64,000 bases of DNA from Hirudinaria manillensis (lineage: Eukaryota; Annelida; Clitellata; Hirudinida; Hirudinidae): the NCBI GenBank assembly GCA_034509925.1, contig CM067526.1, forward strand, positions 10,893,629 through 10,957,628. Direction: 5' to 3'. This document shows positions 1 through 10,003 of the stretch, piece after piece. Position 1 is the first letter of the stretch; each line of letters starts with the position of its first letter. The notes under the pieces are model-generated. The model had not been told where the DNA came from. It was given only the letters and a program-made list of their open reading frames with translations, and did no database searches. A program made the translations under genes and the position numbers.

Positions 1-1180
1 GTGACATAATTCCATGTATTCTAAATTCTTGGAACAGGACTTAAAGTCAATGTATAATAGTTTGTCCGCTGAGGTCACGTCGAAATCAATTATTAATTTC
101 TTTAACATTGGAAAGGAAAGTGGATTTTCCATGCTTTCTAAACTTTTCGTATTACTGAAGTTATGTAATAAAATATAACATTTCTTAAATATACATTAAA
201 AGGATTAGATGCTTTATAACTTACGAAGTGTATTTACCCATAGATTCCAATGCAATTCTGAAAAATCCGATGTGAAGAAGTTCAAGATTTGGGGAAGCTA
301 CTCTCACTAAAGAAATTAACTCTGTGGTCATGACGATCTGGCGGATAGCTAATTGTTTGATGGGCAAATGACTGTTTAAAAGTCCCATCAAGTCACTAAC
401 TGTATAATATCCCAGTAAAAGATCGATATTGACCCAATTAAGGTTATCCCTAAAAGCAAGACAGGGCCTCAAATATTGGGGAGGTATGTTCCAGCCAATT
501 TTCTTTCCTTTTAGTTGTATATCTTCAAAAAGATGAGGGGGTAAGCGAATGCCTTCTTTTAGGACAGTTGGATAAAGAGACATTTTTAAAAGTTTTTGAA
601 AATATGAATTTGTTGGCTGTGAAATGCTTTATTAATCATCATTATATAAATTATTTTATTATTTAATGTTTTGTTTATTGTCCCATGTTTGATGGATCTA
701 TTTGCATCAGTAAATCGCAATAATTTCTAGCTTATTCGGAAGCAAGACATGTACGATTCTATAAATTTGAGTTGTTTTAACCTAATAAACTCACTATTTA
801 ACATTATGAAAATATATAGTCTAATTCTTACTAAGTATATTATTTAAATCAGATATTACCATGCCCTCGAAACTGATCAACGTTTAAGAACACTTGGTCA
901 AAATTTATTGCTGCGATTTTCAAGAGAGTAGCTCTCAAACTTGTTAGATTTGACACCGGAGAATTGTCTAAAATAGTGTTTAGGTGTTTATAAATGAGCA
1001 AAACTGAACTGAAGTGACGAAATGGCATGAACACATTAAACCCCAATTCTGTAATGGAAGTCAAAAGGAACAAGTTGTCGAATGGAAATCGTCAACTAAA
1101 CAAGTTTCATTATTAATCTTAAAAATATAATATTTAATTTCCTCAATAGCTTTAGATGTGTTTGAACACTCAACCTTGTG
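1..1180 (-). pseudogene. Leucine-rich-repeat gene, copy A (partial, probably decayed)
   Basis: This is the tandem paralogue of the LRR gene at 11.7-13.7 kb, cut by the window start. Three exons can be placed by splice sites and by similarity to copy B: about 1170 down to 860 (donor GTAATA), an exon ending at 238 (donor GTAAAT), and one running from 154 off the window edge (acceptor CAG). The protein holds Leu/Ile-rich repeat stretches such as SPNLELLHIGF and the family motif FEDIQLKGKKIGW. Against copy B, the middle exon is about 10 bases shorter near 575-590, which puts its 5' end out of frame. It is therefore either a pseudogene or starts at the ATG at 583. Function is unknown. LRR proteins of this sort often carry an F-box, but I do not see a convincing one. 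Confidence 0.6.
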
Positions 1181-1189
1181 GATACCTAC

Positions 1190-1598
1190 TCATTTTTATA
1201 AGTTTCTTTAATGCCTGATTCTACAATGAATTATTAAGTTCTCAAAAGATATTGCTAATGAGCTTCTACTTCATGACTTTATGACTTCCGAAGGTTTATG
1301 TTAAATGTTTATTTTAAGATTTTATGTTATTCATAAAATTTGAGGCTTAAATATTTGTCCGTCTGTGCCGAAACAAATCTTGTAAATTTTGAAAATGTTA
1401 CGCTAAAATAATTATTAATAATATTTGAGGCTTCAATATTCGTCCTTTTGTGCCATATAATCGTCTTATCGAAAGAAATCTTGGCAAACAATTCCTATCA
1501 AGTGGTATTAGAAATTTTTGAAAATTTTCCGACATTTGAATACTTTACAACTACATAAGGAAACGCTTTATAAGTATTAATACGTTTCGATATTCAAA
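1190..1598. other. Non-coding stretch upstream of LRR copy A
   Basis: I see no gene here. The AT-rich sequence aligns loosely with 13.7-13.95 kb, the matching 5' flank of LRR copy B, as in the shared stretch around 1425-1450 and 13875-13910. It is therefore part of the duplicated block. Confidence 0.5.
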
Positions 1599-1599
1599 T

Positions 1600-2847
1600 T
1601 TCAAAGATGTTGCATATCTCGACTTCAAAAAGGCTTTTGACTCAGTATCACACTACAAACTCCTAAGCAAACTACCTCATTACGGCATCAGTGGCAACAT
1701 TATAGGATGGCTCACCGACTTCCTATCATTGAGGAGCCAACGTGTTAATATCGGTGGAATTCTATCAGATACGGCCTGTGTCACCAGCGGCGTCCCCCAG
1801 GGCAGTGTACTTGGACCTACTCTCTTTTCACTATACATTAATGACCTCCCAAATCTCTTTAAAGATACTAATATTGTCTGCAAACTATTTGCAGACGATG
1901 TTAAGCTCTATTGCCTCCCAACGTCTTCACAAACACAGTTACAATCAGCTCTTGATAAGGTCGCACAATGGAGTAATACATGGCAGTTGCAACTCGCACC
2001 CGATAAATGCCAGATCCTCACTATAGCCGGCCGCAGAAAGGAAGCAGGCGAGCTCCGAAAATACTCCATCAACGGTCAGGCCCTTCAAAGCGTGGACATG
2101 ATTAGAGATCTCGGAGTCGTAATAGGTCCTTCCCTGAAGTTTGTTACTCATATTGAAGCCATCACTCACAAAGCTGCCAAAATCTCTTGGATGATCAGGA
2201 AGTCTTTTTCTGCCAAAGACCAGGAAATCTTAAAGCTTGCCTTCTGCACTTACGTCAGACCCATCCTCGAATATAGTTCACCAGCCTGGAATCCCCACCA
2301 TATATTTCTCATTGACAGAATTGAAAAGGTTCAGAAAAAATTCACTAAATCAATACCTTCTGTTGCATCATATTCATATATGGACAGACTCAAACTCCTC
2401 AATCTCCCCACCTTGGAAAAGCGCCGCCTCCTGGCCGACTTGACCTTCTGCTTCAAACTGCTGAAGGGTTTTGTAGACTCTCCCCTGAAACACTTCCTGG
2501 TTCTTCAAAGTTATCGCGGCACAAGGGGTCACAATCTCAAGCTAAAGCAATGCAAATTTTCTACCGACGTCGTCAAATATTCTTTTTGCAATAGGATTGT
2601 TAAACCCTGGAACTCATTACCACCTGATTTTATTAATGCTACAACCGTTTCTAGATTCAATGCACTTATAAGAGACTTTGATCTTAGCAAATATCTTACA
2701 TATAACTAACTCTCATTGTAGTCATTATCGCCACCTTGACTCATACTGTCATTGCAATTTGTCCTTGCTCGAATTGGAAATCGAAAACTGTGTTAGTGGT
2801 CCTATTGGGCTCTTCAGTTTGAATAAATAAATAAATAAATAAATAAA
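1600..2847 (+). mobile_element. 5'-truncated LINE, CR1/L2-like (Jockey superfamily), reverse transcriptase C-terminal half
   Basis: An open frame of about 367 codons runs from about 1606 to the stop at 2707-2709 with no break. It starts inside the reverse transcriptase at DVAYLDFKKAFDSVSH and continues through GVPQGSVLGP and the catalytic FADD box (FADDVKLY), then the thumb and the C-terminal region ending in WNSLPPDF, typical of CR1/L2-type elements. The 5' half (ORF1, endonuclease and first RT blocks) is missing, as usual for LINE insertions that stop early. A 3' UTR of about 110 bases ends in an AATA repeat. No methionine opens the frame, so this is a dead copy but not an old one, because the frame is still open. 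Confidence 0.9.
2822..2847 (+). repeat. AATA microsatellite tail of the LINE
   Basis: Six to seven AATA units end the LINE 3' UTR. Simple-repeat tails replace poly(A) in CR1/L2-like elements. Confidence 0.85.
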
Positions 2848-2907
2848 GGTTCACGACAATTTATTGAGACTGAGAAGACAATAAAGCATTTATATTATTT
2901 GAGAGCC

Positions 2908-3080
2908 TGTTGTATCGTTCAATCGGAGAATAACTAGTCGAGAACCACGGTTTCGGCAACTTTATTATCTGATCACAAAATCACGACAAAGAGTCCTAGC
3001 GGAATAGCCACAAGGCTATTTATATCGGCCGGACACACTAGAATGCCGCGATCCACTCCTATTGGTGCTTCACCATAACA
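2908..3080 (-). mobile_element. Solo LTR (173 bp) of an LTR retrotransposon
   Basis: The segment has TG...CA ends and is flanked by a perfect 5-bp direct repeat, GAGCC, at 2903-2907 and 3081-3085. On the minus strand it carries a TATAAATA box (about 3020-3030) followed by an AATAAA-type signal (about 2960), the layout of a U3-R promoter. No internal region remains, so it is a solo LTR left by recombination. The family cannot be named from the LTR alone. A 5-bp target duplication fits Ty3/Gypsy or BEL/Pao. Confidence 0.75.
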
Positions 3081-3201
3081 GAGCCTGTAATTTGATTTGA
3101 AGTACAAGATTATTCGGTTTAAACAGCTTGCTTAAACGATTTGAATTTCAAGAGTCTGATCCAATTGCTTCACTGCTAAACCCGATATTGAACTTAGCAA
3201 A

Positions 3202-3208
3202 TCCATAT
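3202..3208 (+). mobile_element. 5' tip of a Helitron, split off by the LTR element
   Basis: TCCATAT after an A matches the 5' terminus TCTATAT of the Helitron at 40 kb. The rest of this copy resumes on the far side of the LTR element at 5004. Its last four bases are the target-site duplication. Confidence 0.6.
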
Positions 3209-3505
3209 TGTTGGATCCCTAGATCCAATAAATTGAATAATATTTAAAATTATATTGCCGATTAATTATTTTAATAATTAATTAAATTTAGTGGCAATAT
3301 AATTTGAGAATTAAATTGGTGCTATTCAGACTCTTTGGTTATGTACCTTTGACAAATGGATTTATATCGGAAAGTAGAGCGAGAGTAATAGAAACAGCAG
3401 ATTTCAAGACTTAATCAATTAAGCATTTTACATCTTCCAAGCCATCTGACAACTTTCAATAAACCTGCCCTTCTATAATTAGTTTGAGGACCCTGGGTTA
3501 TTACA
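3209..3505 (+). repeat. 5' LTR of the SAP element
   Basis: Begins TGTTGGATCC and ends TTATTACA. An AATAAA signal lies at 3458-3463. Confidence 0.9.
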
Positions 3506-3506
3506 T

Positions 3507-3517
3507 TGGTGTCAGGA
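3507..3517 (+). promoter_or_regulatory. Primer-binding site, tRNA-Leu type
   Basis: TGGTGTCAGGA is the reverse complement of TCCTGACACCA. This equals the acceptor-stem end plus CCA of arthropod tRNA-Leu species whose 5' end is GTCAGGA. Confidence 0.75.
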
Positions 3518-3586
3518 GTTGGATTTAGAGTTAAAGGGTATCCAAAAGTAACTAAAGTAGAAGCTTGTTTAGTTGAAAAGTGAACG

Positions 3587-4741
3587 ATGCCGAAGTACTT
3601 GGATGAATTGTACGTGCCTCGATTGAGACAAGAATTGAGAGAGCGTGGCCTGGATTGGAAAGGCACGAAAGCTGAGATACGAGAGCGACTTGGGACATGG
3701 CTGACAGAGAATGGCCATGACCCAGAGGAATACGAATTCGAGAATCCATCCCATAAAAAGATGGATGAATTTCTTGATTTTATGAAAAAGTCCGTAGATG
3801 AGATGAGGGAATGTATTAGGAGTATTAGGGGTGATTTGAAAAACAGAGCGGTTCCATGCCAGGATGTCTCGTTGGCTTCGGGTGAAGACTCTGCCGAGAA
3901 GAGTCCTGTTGGTTCTTTTGAGGAGAGCAAAGTGGTGCTTCCATCTTGCGAAGAACAAGGAGAGGAACTCTGCAAAAAGGTTACCAACGAGGAACAAATC
4001 ATGTCCGTTGTTCCAGGTACCGTTTCTGGCAGCGTTGGGATGGAGTCATTAGAGGGCACATCCAACCACAGTGCGTGTGTGTCTCCAGAAGCTCTGCGCG
4101 TGATGGCAGACTTAGGGAACTCGACGTTGGAGCCCATAGAGTTACCAGATCAGGTCGAGTCGTCAGCAGGGCCCAGAGAGCTCACGGAGGTTTTAGTGGG
4201 GCAAGTGGGGCTTTCGGAGGAGCCTGTGGGATTGCCGGTGGATCATGTGGAGTTGTTGGTGCAGCTCGAGGAGTTACTGATGAGTCACGTGGAGTTGCCG
4301 GTGGAGCACACGGATTTGATGGTGGAACAAGTAGAGTCTACAGAACAGCCCATGGATTTACCAGCGGATGTTTCGGCTCCATTGGAAATAACAGAAGGGA
4401 GTGCTCGGGATTTCAGGAGAGTGCCTAGCATGGAAAGTGGAGCAGGTGATCCTGAGGAGAGTCTGGGATCTGGCGACATCGTGGAGCAGGAGAGTGTGCA
4501 TAGAAATGGCGATGTTCCGCGGCTGAAACTTGCGGGACGCAGAAGTAAAAGGGAGGAGACAGAAATCCCAGAAGATGACAAAGCAAATGGATCTGGGATT
4601 TGCAGCCATGAGATTGTTGGAAGATCGGATCCTATTCCGAGAGTAAAAATGAAAATGGGAATAGATGTCTGTTCGGGACGAACAGATTTAAGGAGGGGGC
4701 AGTGTTGGATCCCTAGATCCAATAAATTGAATAATATTTAA
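3587..4741 (+). CDS. SAP-domain protein of the non-autonomous LTR element (384 aa)
   Basis: This is the only ORF of the element, in the place where gag normally lies. Residues 1-45 form a SAP motif (helix-extended loop-helix, with LRQELRERGLDWKGTKAEI), a DNA- or chromatin-binding fold. An acidic, Ser-rich middle follows, then residues about 190-265 hold an imperfect short repeat built on VEL and VEQ units spaced by Pro, and a basic C-terminal part. There is no zinc knuckle, major-homology region, protease or polymerase. The frame passes through the purine tract, so its last 13 codons and its stop lie inside the 3' LTR. The role is unknown. It could be a divergent gag, a captured host SAP domain, or a tether to chromatin. 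Confidence 0.75.
   Translation: MPKYLDELYVPRLRQELRERGLDWKGTKAEIRERLGTWLTENGHDPEEYEFENPSHKKMDEFLDFMKKSVDEMRECIRSIRGDLKNRAVPCQDVSLASGEDSAEKSPVGSFEESKVVLPSCEEQGEELCKKVTNEEQIMSVVPGTVSGSVGMESLEGTSNHSACVSPEALRVMADLGNSTLEPIELPDQVESSAGPRELTEVLVGQVGLSEEPVGLPVDHVELLVQLEELLMSHVELPVEHTDLMVEQVESTEQPMDLPADVSAPLEITEGSARDFRRVPSMESGAGDPEESLGSGDIVEQESVHRNGDVPRLKLAGRRSKREETEIPEDDKANGSGICSHEIVGRSDPIPRVKMKMGIDVCSGRTDLRRGQCWIPRSNKLNNI
4691..4702 (+). promoter_or_regulatory. Polypurine tract
   Basis: AGGAGGGGGCAG directly abuts the TG of the 3' LTR, the expected plus-strand priming site. Confidence 0.8.
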
Positions 4742-4999
4742 AATTATATTGCCGATTAATTATTTTAATAATTAATTAAATTTAGTGGCAATATAATTTG
4801 AGAATTAAATTGGTGCTATTCAGACTCTTTGGTTATGTACCTTTGACAAATGGATTTATATCGGAAAGTAGAGCGAGAGTAATAGAAACAGCAGATTTCA
4901 AGACTTAATCAATTAAGCATTTTACATCTTCCAAGCCATCTGACAACTTTCAATAAACCTGCCCTTCTATAATTAGTTTGAGGACCCTGGGTTATTACA
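4703..4999 (+). repeat. 3' LTR of the SAP element
   Basis: Same 297-bp sequence as the 5' LTR by eye. It is followed by the target duplication ATAT at 5000-5003. Confidence 0.9.
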
Positions 5000-5003
5000 A
5001 TAT

Positions 5004-5215
5004 AAATAAAAATGCAATGTGTGTTTATATCATGCAAATGTTCTCTGAAAGTACTTAACCAATTGCTTTGAAATTTTGACACAACATAGTATTCGATTAA
5101 ATGAATGTTTCTATATAGGTTTCATATTAATGTCACAACTATATCAGATAAAAATACGCTTTATTCGAAAATCGTGCCATCCATTGGACGTGAAAAAGAC
5201 GAACATTTAAATTTT
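5004..5215 (+). mobile_element. Helitron remnant, body interrupted at its 5' tip by the LTR element
   Basis: From 5004 the sequence matches, in reverse, the Helitron in the bark intron (40007-40314). The match covers the stretch with AAATGCAATG, the block around 5040-5085 (TTGAAATTTTGACACAACAT) and the block at 5110-5160. The match fades after about 5215, and the hairpin and CTAG end are missing, so the 3' part is lost or diverged. Confidence 0.7.
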
Positions 5216-5377
5216 CATTAAAATCCAAGATTGAAGTTTAATTAGGCTTGAATTTCATATTTCATCGAAGAAACTTCGCAAAAGATTTCAGTTGATATCT
5301 GAAAATGAATAAAATTGGCCAATAAATCGTTTCTTAATATTCCTTTTTAAAATTTATCCAAAGATTTGCTCTAAGTA
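5216..5377. other. Short unannotated spacer
   Basis: AT-rich sequence between the Helitron remnant and the Gypsy remnant. I see nothing in it. Confidence 0.4.
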
Positions 5378-6815
5378 CACATAAAGGAGTTCTTCAAACT
5401 AGGCTCCCATTCGGAATTACCTCGGCACCAGGTTACTTTCAAGAAATCATGGATAAACTAATAAGCGATCTTGAAGGCGTCGCAGTTTATATGGATGACA
5501 TTTTGGTCAGCGGACTCTCTGCTCCCGAACATCTTTTCAACTTAAGGAAGTTACTCCAACGACTCCAAGACAGCGATCTAAGATGTATCTTAAACAAGTG
5601 TCGATTTGCCTAACCTGCAGTAGAATACCTGGACCATACAGTAACAAGGGATGGAATCAAAGCAGGCCGAAAGTGGACGCAGAGGCAAGGATGTCAGTAC
5701 CAACAAACGTACCAAACCTGAAGTCTTTCTTAGGGTGTATTCAATTCTACGGCAAGTTCATCCCAAATCTTTCAACATTAGCGCCTTACTCGGAAAGAAA
5801 CTACATGGAGATGGTCAGGGAGACTCAGCATTCAACAAACTGAAAAATCTACTGACGAAAGACGTAATGTTAGCACATTACGACAAGTCACTACTAAACG
5901 GAATTTCATGTGATGCTTCAGAAGTGGGGATAGGAGTTGTTCTGTTCCAGAGGTACCAAGATGGCGGAAAAAGACCTCTTTTCAATGTCTCAATGACATT
6001 GGCGCCGACACAACGCAGATAAAGTCTGATACAACGAGAGGCATTAGCCATCATTTACGGGCTAGAGAAATTCCATAATTACCTCTACGGTAGGAATCTC
6101 ATTTTGGTTACGGACCACAAACCTTTGCTTTCCTTAGTCAATCCAAAAAAAGGAACTCAAGCCTTAGCTGCAAATCGCCTATCCAGATGGGCATTGACCC
6201 TGAGTCAATAAGAATATCATCGAGTACCGGAAAACAGCTGAGCACGGAAATGCGGATGCCCTCAGCAGATTACCGGCCGGTGAAGATCGAGAATTCGATG
6301 AGAAAGAAGAAACAGAAGATACTTCAACAATGTGTACAATAAACACCATCAATCAACAACTCAAACCTACTGATCACAAGATGTTAGCAAAAGAATCCAG
6401 CAAAGACGCAACTCTGTCAACCGTCATGCGACACGTGAAGGAAGGTTGGCCCAAAGTTACAACTCAAGAGGTAAGTCACTTCCAGAAGCTGCAGGATTCT
6501 CTTGTCACACAGGGAGGATGTCTACCACAATATACGGAGCAAGGGTAGTCAATCCCTACAAACTCTAAAACCAGGTGTTGCATCTGGGACACTTTGGGAT
6601 AAACCTCATGAAACAGTTGGCCAGATCAGTGGTAAAGTGGCAGGGCATCGATAGGGACATTGAACACCTATGCCGTTCATGCACATCATGCGCGGAACAC
6701 CAGAACAGCCCAAATAAAGCCCCAAACCATCCTTGGAGATTACCCGAAAAACCATGGAGATTACATTTAGACCATGCGATAAATTTCCTCGATAATAACA
6801 GGTTGGTAATGATGG
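5378..6815 (+). mobile_element. Ty3/Gypsy retrotransposon remnant (partial pol)
   Basis: Fossil of a Ty3/Gypsy pol region. In order one sees the reverse transcriptase palm (RLPFGITSAP, then the catalytic YMDD box), the connection region with FLGCIQFYGKFIPN, the RNase H start with DASEVGIGVVL, and the integrase zinc-binding segment (HFGIN...CRSCTSC) running into the integrase core entry (HLDHAINFL). Gag, protease, most of the integrase and both LTRs are absent, and the frame is broken at several points. It is an old dead copy. The downstream end meets the LINE fragment abruptly at about 6815-6830. Confidence 0.88.
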
Positions 6816-6827
6816 ATGCTTTCCACT

Positions 6828-8185
6828 TAGGTCCATCGTGGAGGAGTACAAACTCTCCAAAATCCGAACGCAGTGGATGCTCAGTAACTCCGCGGACAAC
6901 AGGATCCGCGAAGTTAATCCACTGCTTAGATCTGGAAAGAAGTTCCGAGCGCAAAAAGAGATCGACGAGTCAGTAAATGTACTGATGTTCGAAGAAGTAA
7001 GAGGTCCTATCCAGACAGACCGTCAGGCAGTGGGATGGAACCACTTCCAGAAATGGCCCCAGGCCAGCTCATCGACTAGAGGTGCGATGATTGGCCAGGA
7101 GAGGAGGCAGAAAGAGGAACAAGATCGAGTCATACAGTTAGTACAACAGGGTAAGTGGACAACTTGGGAGGTCCCTTACCTGGAGCGATTTATGGAAGTT
7201 GTCCCCGCTCCGGCTGGCCTTTGCGGTAAGATCGATATATGATCGGTTGCTTTCCAAGGACAATTTAAGGAGGTGGGGGTTAGTAGAAGACTCCAAATAC
7301 GGACTCTGTGACGGAACCGAAACATTGCATCATGTGCTCAGCAACTGCACATACGCCCTTGCCCATGATTGAGAGTGGCAAGAGGCCGGATATGGTGTTG
7401 ATGTCACCGTCGTCAGATGCCATCATTTTGGTAGAGTTGACGGTCCCATGGGAGGACAGAATGCTATATAGCAGTGCGCTGAAAGCGGAAAAGAATGCAG
7501 ATCTGGCGGTAGACCTGGAAGCGAGAGGGTTCAGAATTGACCTATTCTCAATAGAAGTTGGCGCAAGGGGCGTAGTCGGCAAGTCGACTTACCCATTCCT
7601 CACGAAAATAGGCCTATCTAGCCGGGAAAGAACGAAGACGATGACAAAGATGTCTGAAGCGGCGGAGGCAGCTTCGTTCTGGATCTGGCAAACGAGAGGC
7701 AAGGTCTTCGGATGCCACAGCGAAAGGACCGGAGAAAGCCGCCGATCTCCGGTCAGAATAAATCCACCGAAGCAATTTATCGCCCGAGAGGCGCGGAGCC
7801 GGTGACGGAAATGTCTGTTACCGCGCGCCGCTTGAAAGAAAATTTAAAGCCCAAGCCGATACTGTTGGGCGGCAGGGATGACGGAAAGAAGGCCACTGAG
7901 AGTCGTAGGGGCTAGGTGGCGTCGCTTCAGCGGCTGAGTGCAGCGACGAAAGAAGCCAACGAGAGCTTTCGATAGTCGCTCCAGTCTGGCACGTGATGGC
8001 ATAAAGAGGCCAATGAGAGCCTTCCCAAGCCTAAGCTTTTGAGTCCGCACATGCAAACCAACAGGGACATCCGGCTGATCACCGGATGCGGCCCACGTCA
8101 GGGGTTTCAAAGGGCCGAAACGTTCGAAGATGGGGGACCTTCTTTGAGGATCCCTGTCGGAAAGCTCCGAGAAGTTGTTTCCAGC
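6828..8185 (+). mobile_element. 3' part of a LINE with restriction-like endonuclease (R2-like structural group)
   Basis: Conserved C-terminal pieces appear in order: an arm with KIRTQWML and EEVRGPIQTDRQ, a WTTWE stretch, a zinc knuckle from about 7305 (C...HHVLSNC, its first Cys replaced by Tyr), and the endonuclease core RPDMVLM...ILVELTVPWED, which fits the (R/K)PD-X12-14-E signature of restriction-like endonucleases. The end is EAASFWIWQTRG. About 400 bases of GC-richer 3' UTR follow. The frame shifts between about 7220 and 7310 and contains a stop near 7370, so the copy is dead. The reverse transcriptase is missing through 5' truncation. The exact clade (R2, R4/Dong, NeSL or HERO) cannot be told. 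Confidence 0.75.
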
Positions 8186-8793
8186 ATCTATAGTTAAAAC
8201 ACTGACTCACTGGCGGAACTAGAGAAGACGTGAGAATGTGCATGGCCGATAAAGAATGTACTAAATTTTTAAAACATGGCTACTAGGATGACGGCTTTAA
8301 TTTTTAATTCGGATATTTCTCCTTTTCACTTCATGTCAAATTTTTCTCCTTTCGTCAAATTTTGGTTCGTCCTTCATGTTTATTGTGGCAGCCGTGATTG
8401 CAATTTACATGTTCTTTGTTGAGGGTTAGCATTAATCCATTAAATCCAGTCGATTACAAGGTTGGAGTGTGGAGTCAGTCGATGATTTTATGAAACTATT
8501 AACTAGCATCCTTGTCTTGGGACGCATTTCAACACTTTTGTTTATTTCATTTATTTTGTTTTATTTTGATTCTCAACGTGCAAAGACATAGGCGTGTCAT
8601 TGTATTGCCTCGGAGAATCGATTAAATCTAATAACACTAAATTACTAAGCCTTTCACCATAGCCCCTTTATGAAATTGGATTAATTAAAACTTAAAACCA
8701 CTCGTTATTTATCCGACTCCAGCTTTTACAAAACGTTCACAGCAAGTCTAAGCTTTAACCCAAAAATTAGCAACTGCTTAGACAACAATATAT

Positions 8794-9084
8794 TGTTGGA
8801 TCCCTGGATCCAGATAATTGAAGAATAATTAAAATTATATTGCTGATTAATTAATTTAGTAATTAATTAAATTTATTTACAATATAATTTTGATAATTAA
8901 TTAATGGGCACTATTCAGAGTCTTTGGTTATGAACCTCGACAAATAGTTATCTCGAAAAGCGGAGCGAGAGAAATAGAGACAGCAGATTCCAATTCTTAG
9001 ACAATTCAGCATTGTACATATTCCAAGCCATCTGAACACTTTCAATAAACCTGACCTTCTATAATTAGTTTGAGGATTATTACA
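8794..9084 (+). mobile_element. Solo LTR of the SAP-element family (291 bp)
   Basis: Matches the LTRs at 3.2 and 4.7 kb across its length with scattered differences. It starts TGTTGGATCC, ends ATTATTACA, and is flanked by ATAT at 8790-8793 and 9085-9088. The paralogous site at 14743-14746 carries a single ATAT and no insert. It is older than the full element but younger than the duplication. Confidence 0.9.
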
Positions 9085-10003
9085 ATATGATTTTCTCATA
9101 AATCTTTAGTAGCGAATGAAGGTTTATTAGCCAATTTAATAGTCACAATAATAATGAGCAAAAATAACGTCAATCTTTGAGAACTGAACTTGAAAAAAAT
9201 CACTGAAACCTGGGCTGTAATTCAATGTTGATAAAGATTTTGTGTACATTCCTCTCGGTCACAGGAAGTTCGAAAATGAAGTGAATATTAACGAATTAAT
9301 TGATGCATATTAAGTGTCTCTCGTGTTAGAAAGATCCAAAACATCCACAAAAGCAGATACAATTTGGATGTTTCCTTAAAGGAAATAGAGAATCATGAAA
9401 GCTACCAGCGGTAACCTATAACCAACATTATCTTCCACAAGTCCGGACAGGCAATTGAGATTGCACAATAGCCAGACAAAATGATTTTAATTGTCATGCA
9501 AATTTATCCAGACTTAAAGGTTAAAATTATTTCGAGGGTTTTTTTTTCAAAATATCCAACAAAAAATGTTCCTGCAAGATAATGTAATGCAATTTGACAG
9601 AAAATTGATATGGTATTAAGTTTTGTCATTAGCCATCTTAGAAAGACATTCTAAGTTATGTTGAACTTTAAAATATTGTCAAGAAGTCTGCAAGAAGCCA
9701 CAAAGAACTTACACAGACAGAAAAACACAAAATTATTCAATGAAAAACCCAAATTGTAAGATATTCAATTATAAACACATACATCCGTTTAATGAAATTC
9801 TTTAATAATCCTACACAAAAAACCCTAGAATGTAACAGGATATGGTTGGCTCGACTTGCTACAGAAGGTAGTATCGATAGTGCCAAGTCATATCCACTAA
9901 AGTAAACTAAGCACACATTTCAACTTTCAGCAACACATCGTGCAAATCAAAGGCAGCAACAAAAGAAGGTTATCATTTACACATCAAATGAACAAACATT
10001 ATT

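Larger units (their letters stand above)
3209..4999 (+). mobile_element. Young non-autonomous LTR retrotransposon with a SAP-domain ORF
   Basis: The element is complete: two 297-bp LTRs that look identical by eye, a 4-bp target duplication ATAT (3205-3208 and 5000-5003), a tRNA-Leu primer-binding site one base after the 5' LTR, one long ORF, and a purine tract against the 3' LTR. It has no protease, reverse transcriptase, RNase H or integrase, so it must be moved by a partner's enzymes. The 4-bp duplication and tRNA-Leu priming fit Ty3/Gypsy machinery, which is inference. Identical LTRs mean a very recent insertion. As a non-autonomous element it looks whole. The solo LTR at 8.8 kb belongs to the same family. 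Confidence 0.85.

Noticed and set aside
3946-4428. Gly-rich frame overlapping the SAP ORF, and two long minus-strand frames (3415-4137, 4285-4722)
   Set aside because: These follow from the GTGGAG-type repeats and high GC content of the element. They lack any domain and are shadows of the SAP ORF.
8911-9099. Minus-strand frame in the solo LTR
   Set aside because: It lies in LTR sequence with no coding signal.
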